From Isoetes taiwanensis (lineage: Eukaryota; Streptophyta; Lycopodiopsida; Isoetales; Isoetaceae): a stretch of 64,000 nt of DNA. Each line of letters begins with the position of its first letter. The stretch's first letter is position 1. The notes under the pieces are model-generated. The model saw nothing but the letters and a program-made list of their open reading frames with translations, was not told the DNA's origin and made no database searches. Made by a program: the position numbers and the translations under genes. This document shows positions 1 through 12,048 of the stretch, one piece after another. The DNA lies in contig JAJEKV010000095.1 of NCBI GenBank assembly GCA_021234155.1, positions 3,484,621 to 3,548,620 on the forward strand. The letters are read 5' to 3'.

Positions 1-384
1 CAAAGGTGACATAACTCTCGTTTCAGGAGCCTTTAGCAAGATAAAGATGTGAAGTATAAGGCCCAGATTCCACTGGGCCGGCAGTTGCTGTGAGGACAAA
101 TCGATGGGCAACAAATAAGCAACTGACGCTGTTGTTGGGATTCCACTGCAGGGTGGAAATTCCTGAGGTGGAGTCAGTTACAGGGATTTTTTGTGACGGG
201 GGATGTTGCCCGGCAGATGGCTGGCAGATGCAGGAAAACTTGCCAGCTAAGCTGAGAAAGCTTCAATCTGAAAACTACCTTCGACTTCTGTGGAATGCAC
301 TTTGTATCAAACAACCTGGTATTTGTTGCAAGCAAGATTAAAATCTGCCGGCCTTGTGGAATCTGGGCCTAAGTTAGAAGGTAG
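1..384. other. 5' flank, no gene recognised
   Basis: No reading frame here resembles a known family. It may hold leader or promoter sequence of the thioesterase-like locus that follows, because the readable frame of that locus opens only after stop codons at about 370-384. Confidence 0.3.
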
Positions 385-1576
385 AGACGTTGTGAAAACA
401 TTATTCCACAGGAGAGAAGAATTATTCCACATCCTCCCCGTGTGCAGGAGCCAGTTTCGGAGCACAGTCACACAGTCATCTTTCTCCACGGAGGCGGCAG
501 CGATGGCCCTCAATTATGGAGAGCGATTAACCGCATGCAGCCCAGCCTCTTTGCTTCCTTCCCCACCTTCCGTTGGGTCTTCCCCAGCGCATCTCTGCAG
601 TGGTCCACCTCGCTGGAGATGGAGCGTAGCCAGTGGTTCGACGCATCGCCACAGGTTAGTACATATATTTAGTTTTAGTTTTAGGATGCTCTGAGAGGTT
701 AAAAGAAAGTCCAAGCATTCAGCTTTTGCCTCGCAAAGGGCTCTAATTGTAATTAGGTCAAGGATTCTGTGAGTTTGGATCTTTTCGCAGAGTGCCCAAG
801 TCTCTGATTCTGATTCTGATCTACATGTGACCAATTCTGCCAATTCTGTCACTGACCAATTCCAGTTCTGGAAAAGAGGCATGCCAGCTCTGTCTCAGTC
901 TCATATACATGCCATGCCAGCTCTGCCTAATAACTTATACAATACACCCCATGTTCTTATATCTTGCTTAAAATGATGATTCTTATATGTTGCTTAAAAT
1001 TATATTCATACGATGATTCTTATCTGTTCTCAAGATGATTCGTAATTCTTATATGTGCATTATGGTTATTCCAGGACAGTAGCCAGAACTTGGAGACCAT
1101 CTCGGGCCTAGGCGCCTCTGTGAGGTATGTTTTGGAACTCGTTGATGCTGTGAGGTATGTTTTGGAACTCGTTGATGTGAGGTATGTTTTGGAACTCGTT
1201 GTTGCTGGGAGCTTTTTTTGGGATGAGCGGATGGCTGCCTCTTGCTCATAAGCTTGAAGGCATGGATTTTGGTACAGCTTCCAAGTACCTGAGGGAGCGG
1301 CTTGGACTATCAAAGGACCAAACGGACACAGATGTATTCGGAGGAGCAGGAACTCCTGTGTTCTTGGGACATGGCACCCATGACCGCAAGGTACCCCTCA
1401 ACCTTGCTCTTCGAGCTCGCCATGTTCTCACGTCCATGAACATGGACGTCTCTTGGCGTCAATATGTCGGTGCTAAGATTGACGGGCATTGGATTAAGTT
1501 GCCTGAGGAGCTTGATGATGTTGTGCAGTTTCTAGATTCTAAGCTCAAGATTGACATCGATCAGTCCTCTGAATAG
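385..1576 (+). pseudogene. Acyl-protein thioesterase / carboxylesterase-like pseudogene
   Basis: The intact family (APT/LYPLA alpha/beta hydrolases, plant SOBER1-like) removes S-acyl groups from cytosolic and membrane proteins. Exon 1 (about 385-654) reads HTVIFLHGGGSDG, the oxyanion-hole strand, and ends QWFDASPQ before a CAG/GTTAGT donor. Exon 2 starts at 1075 after TTCCAG in the correct phase (DSSQNLE...). The C-terminal part (1184-1576) has FFGMSGWLPL, the catalytic Asp in GTHDRKVP and the catalytic His in GHWIKLP, and stops with TAG. Between them a segment of roughly 30-40 residues that should carry the GxSxG nucleophile elbow is absent. In its place are three tandem copies of a 27-30-bp exon sequence, and the frame shifts by one. 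No in-frame ATG precedes exon 1. I see a disrupted copy; an unseen spliced isoform is unlikely because the Ser codon itself is missing. Confidence 0.72.
1121..1207 (+). repeat. Triplicated exon segment (30/27-bp units)
   Basis: Three near-identical direct copies start at 1121, 1151 and 1178, each containing TATGTTTTGGAACTCGTTG. They encode RYVLELV repeatedly. The spacings (30 and 27) are multiples of three, so the repeat alone does not break the frame; the break comes just after the third copy. Confidence 0.9.
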
Positions 1577-1995
1577 GAAAATTATCTCCTGTTTGGTTTT
1601 TAGCTTCCCTTTACTGAATAAAGAATTCAACATTATTCTTGCTCAAAAGGTTGGCGCAGTCTTATTTGTTTTCGTCGTCTTGAACGAAGTAGATTTAATT
1701 TCTTATCTTTTAAAGATAGATTGTATTTTGCAGGGCATTTCTTCTTTTAAAGATAGATAGATAAGTAGTATTTTTCACGGCATGCCATGCCACGCCTATC
1801 TGCATAGCGTTGGGATCTAGTAGCTCCAATTGCTTGCGGTGCAAGGAAAGTTTCTAGCCAATGGACAGGTTTTATGATAACAGAAGGAAATCTGCTTTTT
1901 GTCTCTTGAATAACATGTGGTTTCGGTGGACAGATTGTTATTTATATACTCACAAAGAAGCTAGAATCGTGTGCTTGATATAAAGAAACTAGAAT
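1577..1995. other. Downstream flank, nothing recognised
   Basis: AT-rich sequence after the thioesterase-like stop. A canonical poly(A) signal, AATAAA, lies at 1617-1622 and fits the 3' end of that locus. Nothing else is supportable. Confidence 0.3.
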
Positions 1996-2294
1996 GTGTG
2001 CTTGCATCAGCGTTAGTCGTGTGAATGCATGAAATAGGTAGATGCAATAGTTAATAGAATGGAAACAATGGAGTGCCATGGGGATGGGGATAAAATGAAA
2101 GAAGTGGGTGTCGGGCATGGGCATGGGCATTGTGTAAACTATAGTATGCGTGCTTGGCATCGGCATTAGTCGTGAATGCACGAAATAGGTAAATGCAATG
2201 CTTAATAGAATGGAACTAGTGGACTACGATGGTAATGGGGATAAAATGAAAGAAATGGATGTCGGGCATGGGCATTGTGTAAACTATAGTATGT
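1996..2294 (+). repeat. Tandem duplication, ~150-bp unit
   Basis: Two diverged direct copies (about 1996-2146 and 2147-2294) share GGGGATAAAATGAAAGAA, GTCGGGCATGGGCA and TGTGTAAACTATAGTATG in the same order. Short open frames across it are by-products. Confidence 0.8.
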
Positions 2295-4259
2295 GTGTGT
2301 GGAATGGGGAGTGGAAGATTTGGGTGGCACATTGCATGTGTTTTCTATGTGTATTTATATGGGTGTGCGGGATGATTGGGTGTGGAAGCACATATTGCAT
2401 TGTTGCATGATTTTGTGTGTTCTAAACTATTTGGGTTATGGGGGGAAATGGACTTGAAAAACTAATCAAATCATGATATACACAATGGGATAAAATTGTG
2501 CAATCTGATTATAGTACAAGGTAATGTTGTGGAATATGTTAAACAATAGGAAACATATGGTCAATCAAGGTGAAATGATCAGACTGTAATACCTTTTGTG
2601 ACTAAGTGTAGAGGTATGCATCCACGGCAAATCTCTAGTGGGTGTAATTAATAATTTTTTAAATACTATCATATCCATGCCAATTCCAGTGGCTACGACA
2701 TGGCCAACATATAAAATATCTTATTTTACAAATAATTCTATGCTTTCTGCTCAACCCCATTATGGATTTGGCAGGTTATGCCAATCTAGTCTTCATGGTC
2801 TTTACGGTCATAAGGTGTTTTGTTCAATTTAAGAGGGGGTTGGGGGTATCTTATGATTATTGATGCGAACCTAGTATATGTTTGTGAGTTTGTTTGTTTG
2901 CTTGAGGAGACTAAGTATATGTTGCACAATTATGTTTTGTACGAACGGTCTCTATAGAAGGATAGGTAGATAGCAAGCAGAGACAATTACTAACTTCCTT
3001 CAATGGGCCAAGGTAAAAGGCATAGATGTTGTGTAGTGGATATGAAATGACATCACGAATGACATCATGACAAATAACATTCAAACGGCCTTATCATAGA
3101 ACATACAGATTATATTTAAAATGCAAAGAAGTAAATTCCGAGAACCCATGCACCTTGCCTTCAGTTTTTTAGTAGGCTTGCCTAATCTCCCCTACAAAAA
3201 TTCTTGCAATTTGTGCCCATCCACATGGCTTGCCACCATTAGAGGTTTTATTGGACCACCTAAGAGCCATCCAAGCCGTCCCCAAATTTGATTCCAAACT
3301 TATTTTTGAACCTGCAGCCTTGGGAAAAACGCCGCCCCCGTCCCCCCAAACCCAAAGTTGATAAACCTAATTATGACGGGTTATGGAGCAGGTTAGGCAT
3401 GTAATCATGAAGAGAATCGTCTAATTCTTTAAAAACTAGCTTCAAGTTCGCGCACTCCATTAAGCGGGATTAGCCAAAGAACCTCCAGATTGAGCGTCAA
3501 ATTTTGGAAAGCGATGTCCAAATTTGATTTGATGCAATCTATTGCCAAAATCTGAGGGCAAAACCTTGTATTCCCTCTGATTTTGGTGAATAATCCCATC
3601 AATTTGGTCGTCGGAATTGTCGACAGTGAGAGTATTAGGGGACCATGGCCGAGATAAGAAGCTTCGTGTTCACACTTTTTCTAATTGTTTTCTTGTTTTT
3701 CAGAGCAAGTTTGGACAATTTCGAGTGGAGGTACCTAAGAATTGCATGCCTTACAAGAATAGATTCACAAAAGGAGGACGCCAATGAGGATGCTCCATGT
3801 AGTTCAGGAGCAATGAACATTGCTATTTGGAACCCGGGGAATTGTATCACGTTGATCCTGATAGCAAGAAACACCCTAATTTCTGCTCAGCATCAAAGCT
3901 TATTCATTTTAAAGGCCAGTAAGACTTACTTGGATATTGGAACAAACTGAATTATGATCATTCTAATCAGCAATTACAAGCAATGTACAATCAGTTGTAC
4001 GGAGTTCATTGCAAAATGTATTAATGTCATCATTGTAACAGTTACTTGTCCACATGAAGTAAGCATGCAGAAGAGGGATAACATCCGAGTTCTAGGGTGT
4101 TATCTGCCTTAAGAACCTGGGCCCGAGAGATTTATGGTGGTTTTGTGGTGATTTTCATAACAAGCCAGGTGTCTATGGCCATTTGGCATAACAAACTAGG
4201 TGTTTATGCACTTTTTTACGTGTTATTGGTGGGTAACACCACTGCAATCAAGCATTGAT
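2295..4259. other. Gene-free stretch
   Basis: About 2 kb without a recognisable gene. An open frame at 3645-3950 starts with a hydrophobic stretch (VFTLFLIVFLFF) but matches no family I know and has no supporting exons. I treat it as chance or a remnant. Confidence 0.3.
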
Positions 4260-5125
4260 ATCTGATCTCAACATTAAAACTTGAGGACCAGATTGTTAAG
4301 GAAGTCGATGAACTAAAGCATAAATTGAAAAGAGTTTCAGAAGATAACGATAATCTTCAAAGAGATTGAAGATGCCATTGGGAGTTAGGGAGTGGAAAAT
4401 GAATTTAAAGGTTGTACCTTGGGGGGAGGAGGCTCTAAAAGAAGGATCACTGCCATAAAAAATCTCACGAATCCAGCCACATCAAGAAAAGAAACCTAGT
4501 AATATTGCTTCTATATTGAAAAATTTATTACTAAGGATGATATTATAGAAATGCTGAAGCTTTTAGGGGCCAACCACTTAAGGAAGATTGTAATTGATTA
4601 GGTGCTAAATGAGTTAGGAAAGGATCAAAGTTCTGAGAGCATGCAAGAGTTGTGTGATAATGTTGGTTTCAGTAGGCAGGCTTACCTTGCTCTTTTTCAT
4701 TGTTTACAGATGGGATGAAGCAACAAGGTATTATTAAAACCATCCTCCCAAGATTAGTGAGGTTAGGGCGAGCTAATCAAGCAGCAAGTCTCAGGTGTAA
4801 GAGCATTTAGGAGCGATGTATCAAATTACTACTTTGGTATGCTTTATTCTGGAAAAATTAAGAAGAGGGATGGATCTGCGATGATTTATTCATTCTTAGT
4901 AAAATAAATAATTGTTGGATGGACCCCACTAAAATGCTTCAGTTATTAAGTCGTTTCTATGACTTGAAGTTGGAAGAATGTGCAGGGAAACTGCAAATAT
5001 GTATTAAGTTGGATGAGATGGAACACATCAAAGGTGAGAAATTTGAAAGGGTGTCGTTGAGACTAATGAACAAAGCATTGTCAGATTTTGATAATGATGA
5101 AGTTAAATTTTCTGTTCAGTCATAG
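4260..5125 (+). pseudogene. Decayed reading frame, function unknown
   Basis: Readable protein is scattered over two or three frames with stops between. It runs from a short charged, coiled-coil-like piece near 4280-4368 (LEDQIVKEVDELKHKLKRV), through 4530-4715 (EMLKLLGANHLRKIV, then FSRQAYLALFHCLQ) and 4715-4760 (QQGIIKTILPRLVRLGRAN), to an open 68-codon frame at 4919-5125 (MDPTKMLQLLSRFYDLKLEE). The amphipathic, composition-balanced text suggests one former coding sequence, probably from a mobile element because decayed transposon genes lie 5 kb downstream. I do not recognise the family. Confidence 0.35.
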
Positions 5126-5461
5126 GATCACACTTGCTGGATAAAGCACAGTTTCATTATATTTGGACTTTGCACGAGTCCATTTAGATCCCAAATGATC
5201 ACTGCAACTAGAAAATAGAGTGTATTATGCACAATACCTTAAGATAGTAAAAGTTTAGATAAAGTCCATACTTTTAAAGAGTTCATATGTAGCATTTGAA
5301 AGTAAAGTAATATGTTGACAATGTTTTAGAGTCAAATGTGCACAAAGCTAGGCCCAAAATCCAATTCTCATCGGCACATAAATATAATTCATGTTCCAGT
5401 AAAATCTCAAAATGCGCAAATCTAACTACATATATACTACAGTTGGCAACATTGATGCCTC

Positions 5462-6630
5462 AAATTGGACGCCCGCCCTATTTGGGAGGGGGCCTTTCGA
5501 GCAAGAGATGATCTCAGACAAAGTCATCAATAAGTGCTGAAGTCCCTAATCTAATCTTCTTCACACACATGGACACCCGCCCGCCCATATTTGAGGTACT
5601 AAATTTGGGGCATGTAATCTACTCTTCATACAGATGGGACTCCAAATTGGGCATACGCCATGGTGGCAATATATATGTTTTTCAGCATAACTCTTGTATC
5701 TCTGAGTTCGTTTTCAAAGTTCTTTAGCTTGTTGGAAAGCTAATTCAGAGACTTTGGCAAAGTCACTTATCACGCATACTATTTAGACAAATGGGGTCCC
5801 AAATTGGGCGCTCGCCCAATTTGAGGGGCTCCATAGCGGAAGCGTATAGGTTTTTCAGTATCACTCTTGCATCCGGACTCTGTCCCCGATGTTCTTTAGC
5901 TTGTTGGAAAGCTTGTTCAGAGGGCTTTGGTAAAGTCACTAATGAAGCATACTATTTATACAAATGGAGCCCTAAATTGGGCGCCCGCCCAATTTGAGGG
6001 GCTCCATGGTGGTAGTGTATAGGTTTTTTGGCATAACTCTTGCATCCGGACTCCGTTTTCGATGTTCTTTAGCTTGTTGGAAAGCTTGTTCAGAGAATGT
6101 TGATAAAATTACTAATAGGCATAGTATTTACACAAATGGGGCCCCAAATTGGGCGTCCGCCCAATTTGAGAGGTTCCATGATGGCAGCATATAGGTGTTT
6201 CAGCATAATTCTTGCATCCAAACACCATTTTCGATGTTCTTTAGCTCATTGAAAAGTTTATTTAGAGAGCATTGGAAAAGTCACTAATAGGACACCCCAT
6301 TTACACAAATGGGACTCCAAATTGGGCAATTTGAGGGGCTCCATGGAGGTAGCATATAGGTTTTTCAACATAAAGCAAACATACACTTCACACAAATGAT
6401 GCCTCAAATTGGGCGCCCGCCCTATTTGAGGGGCTCCATATGGCCGCAGTGCCAATGGAAATTAAGCAAAGAATATACTCCACTTGACAACACTGGAGTC
6501 TCAAATTGGGCGCTTGCCCTATTTGAGGGGACCTTTCCCGCAAGAGAACAAGTGGGAAAACTCAATAATATATCTATTCTTACGCAAATTGGGTCCCAAC
6601 TTGGGACTTGGACTATTTGAGGGGGTCTAT
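5462..6630 (+). repeat. Tandem array carrying a palindromic hairpin motif
   Basis: Nine motif positions (5462, 5643, 5811, 5974, 6146, 6319, 6406, 6503, 6595) are spaced 163-181 bp in the first part and 87-97 bp in the last part. The best copies (5811, 5974, 6146) have 10-bp arms AAATTGGGCG and CGCCCAATTT around a 2-base centre, then GAGGGGCTCCATGG. Long units also share GCATCCGGACTC and TTAGCTTGTTGGAAAGCT. Open frames here, such as those encoding SLACWKACSE at 5791-6194, come from the repeat and are not genes. Confidence 0.85.
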
Positions 6631-7411
6631 GTTAGCAAGTGTTCTCTGCTAATGGGCAAAATGCATGCCCAAAAGCAAGGGATATGCATCTCCAAAAGTA
6701 AGAAAAAGATGGGTAATGCATGCCAAAAAGCATGGGAGTAGCATTTTATGTATGCATATAGAGCATGCAAAGAGGACAAACTATACAAAAGGAACAAAAA
6801 CCTTGCGCTTACCATTTGCAGTCTTGGATATGCCTACACTTCAAAGCATCTTCTAGATGATGGGCGCCTTCCTAGAGGAGCACACAATGGAGGAGAATAG
6901 AGATGAATAATAGCTTAGCTCTATTGTGAGGGGAGAGCATCTTCAGTTAAAGTGTAACATAATAGAAAATAAAGAATAAAGAAGAAGAATAGCTTACCTC
7001 TGGCGTAAGTGGCAAATGATCTTGCTTCCTCAAAGGCGCTAAAAGGCACCTAAAGAAAACGGGTGGAGAGGCTTTGAAAAAGGGACACGTGGCTAGTGCC
7101 CATTCAAATTTTAAAACACCCCCATCCCCCCGCCCGCCAGCTCGATTTAAATTTCAAATTTTCAATTTCCCCCCAAAATTTTCCTTCCGCCCGCCTGTTT
7201 GAATTTCAAATCCCCATTCACTTCCAGGAATCCTTGAGCGTCCATGAGCGCCCATGTTAGCAACTTCGAGCTTGATGGCGCCTAGCGACTTTGTGCCTCC
7301 ATTGCCTCTACTATCTTCTAAATAGAGGTATTTACATATTTTATTGATTATGTAGCTTTCACCAATCTATGTTTTGGTTTAACTTGTGAACGTTATCGCC
7401 TAGTTCTTTTC
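6631..7411. other. Gene-free stretch
   Basis: No gene recognised. C-rich and AATTTCAAAT-type low-complexity patches lie at about 7100-7215. Confidence 0.3.
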
Positions 7412-7590
7412 TCCATTCTTATTTAACATTTCTTCCCAATGTTATATATCCGTTCTTTGTTTATTATTTATTCCCAGTATCATGGGTAACTGTATTAGTT
7501 TCAGTATATAATGCTATATATCCATTCTTGTTTAATATTTCTTCCCAATGTTATATATTCATCCATGTTTATTATTTCTTTCCAGTATCA
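7412..7590 (+). repeat. Tandem duplication, ~110-bp unit
   Basis: Two diverged copies share ATTTCTTCCCAATGTTATAT, then TGTTTATTATTT and CCAGTATCATG (about 7412-7495 and 7521-7590). Confidence 0.65.
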
Positions 7591-7718
7591 TGTGGTATTC
7601 AGTTAACTTGAATGTTCTATTAGAGCCATCCAAAACTATTGTGGTATTACACAAGCCACGATTCATGAGATGCACTTTGCTTCCCTATCTAGGTTATGAA
7701 ATGCATTTTGCTTTCCTA

Positions 7719-8370
7719 TAAATTGGGCGACCGCCCAATATTCATGAGATACACTTTTTTCTTATAAATTGGGCTGTTGCCCAATATGTTTATACATGAT
7801 ATAACACTACGTGAGTTTAACTCCCAGGTGTAAAACATACCTACCTATTGTCATAACAAGACATGTCATTATGCATGGCATGCACACTGCTTATGAAATT
7901 GGGCGGTCGCCCAATATGTATAGACAATTATGTTGTGACAATTTATCTAATTTATGTGAGTGTGCTTACACATATCATGACTTTGTTTTGCTCACCAAAT
8001 TGGGCCCAATTTGGTATGGTTGTTTGTCTGACTGCTTATATGCCTCATCAATATGGCAGTTTGTCGGACTGCTTACATGCATCACTGTTTACACATAAAC
8101 CTACCTTCCTATGGTCATAACATAACAATTGATTATGCATGTCATATACTGATATCATATCAAAGAAAAGAGTTCGTGAGATGTACCTGCTGCAGTAATC
8201 TACCCAGAAAGCATTTTATATTCACCATTTAAATTGGGCGACTGCCCTATTTACAAGCTTTTTCACCAGAAACTTCCATACCTGTCATCCCCTGTTCACA
8301 GATTAAGATTCAAAAGCTTCATTTAAATCCTTATTTTTAAACCGTTTAAATTGGGCGATTTTGCCATAAA
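7719..8370 (+). repeat. Dispersed copies of the TTGGGC/GCCCAA palindrome
   Basis: Further copies of the motif in the 5.4-6.6 kb array occur at 7719, 7766, 7896, 7995, 8231 and 8347, in unrelated flanks. The 7995-8014 copy is a perfect 20-bp palindrome (CCAAATTGGG with its complement). Stems are conserved while the central 3-4 bases differ (GAC, TGT, GGT, none). Confidence 0.75.
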
Positions 8371-9809
8371 ATATTCCACTGACCTTCGTATGGTTTTGTG
8401 CTGTTGATTCTGGATGAATCCTTATCTAAAAAGCTTCATTAAGAAGCCTAACAAAATAGAAGCCATAGCCTACCAGAATGGATTACTTGCTCCATTTGTT
8501 TCCTGCTTGCAGCGGAATTGCAGCCTCCGAACTTCTGACTTCAAAGCTGTTGCTGCATCTCCCAGAACTGTGTTGCAGGTACCGATGGGGCATGCATCTG
8601 AATCGGCCACAACCAAGTGCTCATCTTCGTCATTGCCATCGCCCAGCTCCGCCGCCGGCCTGTTACGTTAAGATATTAGGGTTAGATAATAGTTTGCCCT
8701 AAGTTAATGGTTGCCTATTTTTATGTTCCCCCCTTTTCTAAGGTGTATTCGAAGCATAGCCTATATTCTTCCATATCTAATTTAAATTCATGTATAAGGG
8801 TAAGACAATTGAGACATGGTTTGGTAGCGACCCGTGGAGGCCGGGAGCTGTCAACCGGGAATCATGGATCAATTGTGTTACCCTTACAATATCATAACTG
8901 GGGATGTTGCAGTTCGTCTCAATTTTATCATTTTCTAGAAGTCTTCGAGTTTGCTTCACCTGCGGCGACGGTTATCCACATCCCACAAATTAGCATTCTT
9001 GGAAATTGGGGCAAATGACGTGGCAGCACAAGAATGCACCACTAGACAAAAATCCGACCCAGTTATGATATTGTTTGGTGCTTGATTAGTGGTGGCGATA
9101 ATATACACATATTCTCCTACCTCGACCTTGCATCCTAACTAGGTTTATGTCTATGCTAACATGGAGGTTGCGCAGGCATCTATTCTAATCAATGTAAGCA
9201 TTATGCATGATGGAGATAGTGACTATGAAAATTATATGTGATTTAAACTGTGAGTGTGGAGATGGCAGCTATGATGGAGATGCCATGCTATGAGTATAGG
9301 ACATCTTGGGCATCATAATGATTATCATCATGTCACCTTAACACATGTCTAAAGATATGTCTACTTTGATGTTAGTGCAGGGATGGTGGCGCATCTATGC
9401 TATTTAGAGTGGATTCAAATGTGTCGTCGCCGCCATAAACCTCGTGGAAAATGCTCGTCCTTTTGTGCCAACTGTCACGGGGCATGCATTATTTTCACAT
9501 GGTATATAGCATGCCTCCTCTCTTGCGACTGTTGCATGTGAACCCAGCCTTCGCCTGTCGTAATGACTATGCCAGTTAATTGCATATGATGGAGATGGCA
9601 GCTAGTTGATGAAATGTTGTATTGATGGGAGAATTCAGAAAATGGTCCATAAATTCAGGTTTTGTCCAAAGATAATGAAATTGTGCTTGATAGGGATCTT
9701 TCAGGTGCCTGAAGAAAATCATGGTGTTCTTCGATGGGTCTTTTGCAGACACCTATTCCTACTTTGATTGCTGCTCATGGAGTTGAAGAGAAGCTGAAAT
9801 GTTTCTGGC
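8371..9809. other. Gene-free stretch
   Basis: Small open frames at 8414-8671 and 8707-9018 match nothing I know. The last part (about 9650-9800) may hold further remnants of the transposase-like gene that becomes readable at 9810. Confidence 0.25.
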
Positions 9810-10646
9810 TGTGGAGATTATGAGGTGGAATGGTATTTGGGTGCTGATTTGAAGAAAACCAAGTGCATGGACAACATGAAGCATGGATTCGGTGAGGATA
9901 CTCATGCATGCCTATATTGTTTGTAAGCTAGGGTAGATAAGAACGAGAAAGGAAAGAGTACTCTAGAGTGCTCCCTTGAAACTGAACCAATACGAGATAA
10001 GGAAAATAAAGAATCCCATTGAAAAGAGTCCATATATGCACTCTACATGCTTTTTTAAAAGTAATTGACAAGACAGTTTATATGAGTATTCTTTTTGCTA
10101 ATTCCCCTCAACCAGCCAGAGAAAGTTGCATGAAAAATGTGGAGAAAGGACTTTCTGATATCGTTCTTAATGGATGTGATTATAAAATACTCCAAGATCA
10201 TAAGAGGGAAGGTAAATACCATGCAAGCCATCGATGGGATGAAAACAAAAAGATTTTTACCTTGCACTAAATTATGTAAGAATGGAACCTTGCCATTTGG
10301 ATGGTGGGGGGCCTACAAAGACCTGGTGGCAGTCGAAGATAACCGGACTTCACGTGGAAGGGCAAGGATTAAGAAAGCTGTGAATCTACTGGCAGAGAAG
10401 AAAATGATGGATGATAAGTTGGATTTGTTCAAATCGGCAGTTGTTGATTTCACTAAGTCATTTATAATAACATGGGAAGCATGTAATGTTACTCATCACA
10501 TCCATATACTTCAAGCCCATGGTCTATGGTTTGCAAAGGAGTATAGGTGTTTGAGGATATGGAATACGCACGGAATGGAAAAGTTACATAAACAAGCTAA
10601 AAATTCTTTTTTTGAGGTTCACCCAACAACGAAGAGAGTGCAGTAG
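9810..10646 (+). pseudogene. Decayed transposase-like gene (KDZ-type resemblance)
   Basis: Three frames together give one coherent protein. Frame 9810-9926 reads GDYEVEWYLGADLKKTK then HGFGEDTHACLYC, resembling the metal-binding CxxC region of KDZ-type transposases. Frame 10019-10270 reads HICTLHAFLKVIDKTV, then LNGCDYKILQDHKREGKYH. Frame 10137-10646 reads DLFKSAVVDFTKSF, then VTHHIHILQAHGLW and NTHGMEKLHKQAK, like the C-terminal region of the same proteins. Stops and frameshifts separate the pieces (TAA at 9924; shift near 10200-10270). No terminal inverted repeats were found. The family call rests on motif memory, not a search; what is firm is a decayed long ORF. Confidence 0.42.
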
Positions 10647-10946
10647 CTTATTGCAACAAATGTGTCCATGAGTTTACAGAAAAAATGAAGTGAAACCCCA
10701 CTCACACTTTCTAACACGAAACTGATGCTGGGTATCTGCAAAATATAAAAAGCTTCAGTTTATTTTTTGAACTAAAGAAATTGTCAAGATTAGTAATATT
10801 TTGATTCAGTTTCTTTAGTTCAACAAATGGAGTGAAGCTTTCTGTACTTTGCAGAGTAGTGAAGTAAACTGAAGCTTTCTGTACTTTGCAAATATTCGCA
10901 TCAGTTTACGCTGAACATTATGAGCTCTAAAATATCCCACCATACA

Positions 10947-11084
10947 TTTATTGACATTTGCTTTTGCATCATATTGGCTGACAACGGCTAAATTAATATG
11001 TGCAAATCTAGTCCAACGACAGGGCAGTGACTTTGGGTCAGCGCCATCAAGATATATTGTCAAGTGGTCAACATCCTCATGCCC
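10947..11084 (-). pseudogene. MATH-domain fragment, UBP12/13-like
   Basis: The minus strand encodes VDHLTIYLDGADPKSLP, then WTRFAHINLAVVSQ, a clear match in spacing to the MATH (TRAF-homology) domain of plant ubiquitin-specific proteases 12/13, which remove ubiquitin from nuclear and cytosolic targets. Only about 46 residues survive. The frame runs on to 10815 but that part carries a duplicated GAAGCTTTCTGTACTTTGC sequence and is not MATH-like. No catalytic USP sequence is nearby. It is an isolated gene fragment. Confidence 0.55.
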
Positions 11085-11135
11085 ATCCAATTCCAATTGG
11101 GGATACGTGCATCTGTGACTATACAAACTGCACAT

Positions 11136-11969
11136 TGCTCTCCTTCACAAGAATGTATGTTCTAGATTGTTCTTTACATAATTTTATTTGTGGTAAATGT
11201 CCATCTGAGGCAATTTTTGACAATAGACATGTTTAAGCAAGAAGGAAAATTGAGAGCTTTAGTTCTGTTTGAATGCTTTGTTGTGAATGCTTTCCTGAAG
11301 CTTAAGTATGGGCAACCAAAGAACATAGAAAAAAACACATAATATCTTAAGTACGGGCCGCTGAATCGTACTGTGACCTTGAATAAGCCTGCTCAAGCTT
11401 TATTATGTTGGTTTTTAATATGATATCATGCTAGCATGACTAGTCGCCAAAACCACAAGCTTTTTATCTTGTTTCAAATATGCATAAGATTCTGAACTTG
11501 CAAGCATTGCAAAGGGAGATCAACAACCAAAGTTAAATCTGCAGTATATGAAATTCCATTTGCCATCTAGGACAGAAGAATTTGGGGCAAGAGTGGATTG
11601 TTGTCTATAAAATGACAATGGAGACAACTTTCACCTTCTTGAGCAATGATGTTATCTTAAAGCTGACAATTGGAGACATACTTGTATAGAGGGTCTACCA
11701 TACCATCTTGGAGATGACCTTAATTGCATTGTGGCTATCTATATTTACCTAAAGATTTTTTGTTGCATGAATGATGGTTCTTGAAGGCACGGTAAGAAAG
11801 CAAAAGGTTATGGCAAGTTTCTCATAATGTCCAATGAGTATGCCTTGTTCCTCCTAGTCTAAAATTTTCTGCAGTGCAATTTCAACCATAGGGGTTTATC
11901 TTTAAGCCTCATGCAATTTATTGGTAACCTGGACTTTAGTAGTAATGATTGTATGGGTCCCATGACCTA
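11136..11969. other. Gene-free stretch
   Basis: No gene or repeat family recognised; only short scattered frames. Confidence 0.3.
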
Positions 11970-12048
11970 TTGGTCTCCGTGGACGTTAAAAAAACTATTC
12001 TATTCTATTCTATTCTATTCTATTCTATTCTATTCTATTCTATTCCAT
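11970..12048 (+). mobile_element. Retroposon 3' end with (TATTC)n tail
   Basis: TTGGTCTCCGTGGACGTTAA plus two more A is followed by about ten TATTC units. The same 22-bp sequence, with one mismatch, precedes a different microsatellite at 45553. A fixed 3' end joined to different simple repeats is how many plant LINEs and SINEs terminate. The 5' extent is unknown. Confidence 0.5.

Noticed and set aside
1020..1313. Minus-strand ORF with repeated SKTYLT
   Set aside because: It is the antisense shadow of the triplicated thioesterase exon segment.
5791..6194. Two ORFs encoding SLACWKACSE
   Set aside because: They are translations of successive units of the same tandem repeat.
11787..11802. TTGAAGGCACGGTA shared with the retroposon end at 58540
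   Set aside because: Only 14 bases match and no A/T tract or further similarity follows; could be chance.
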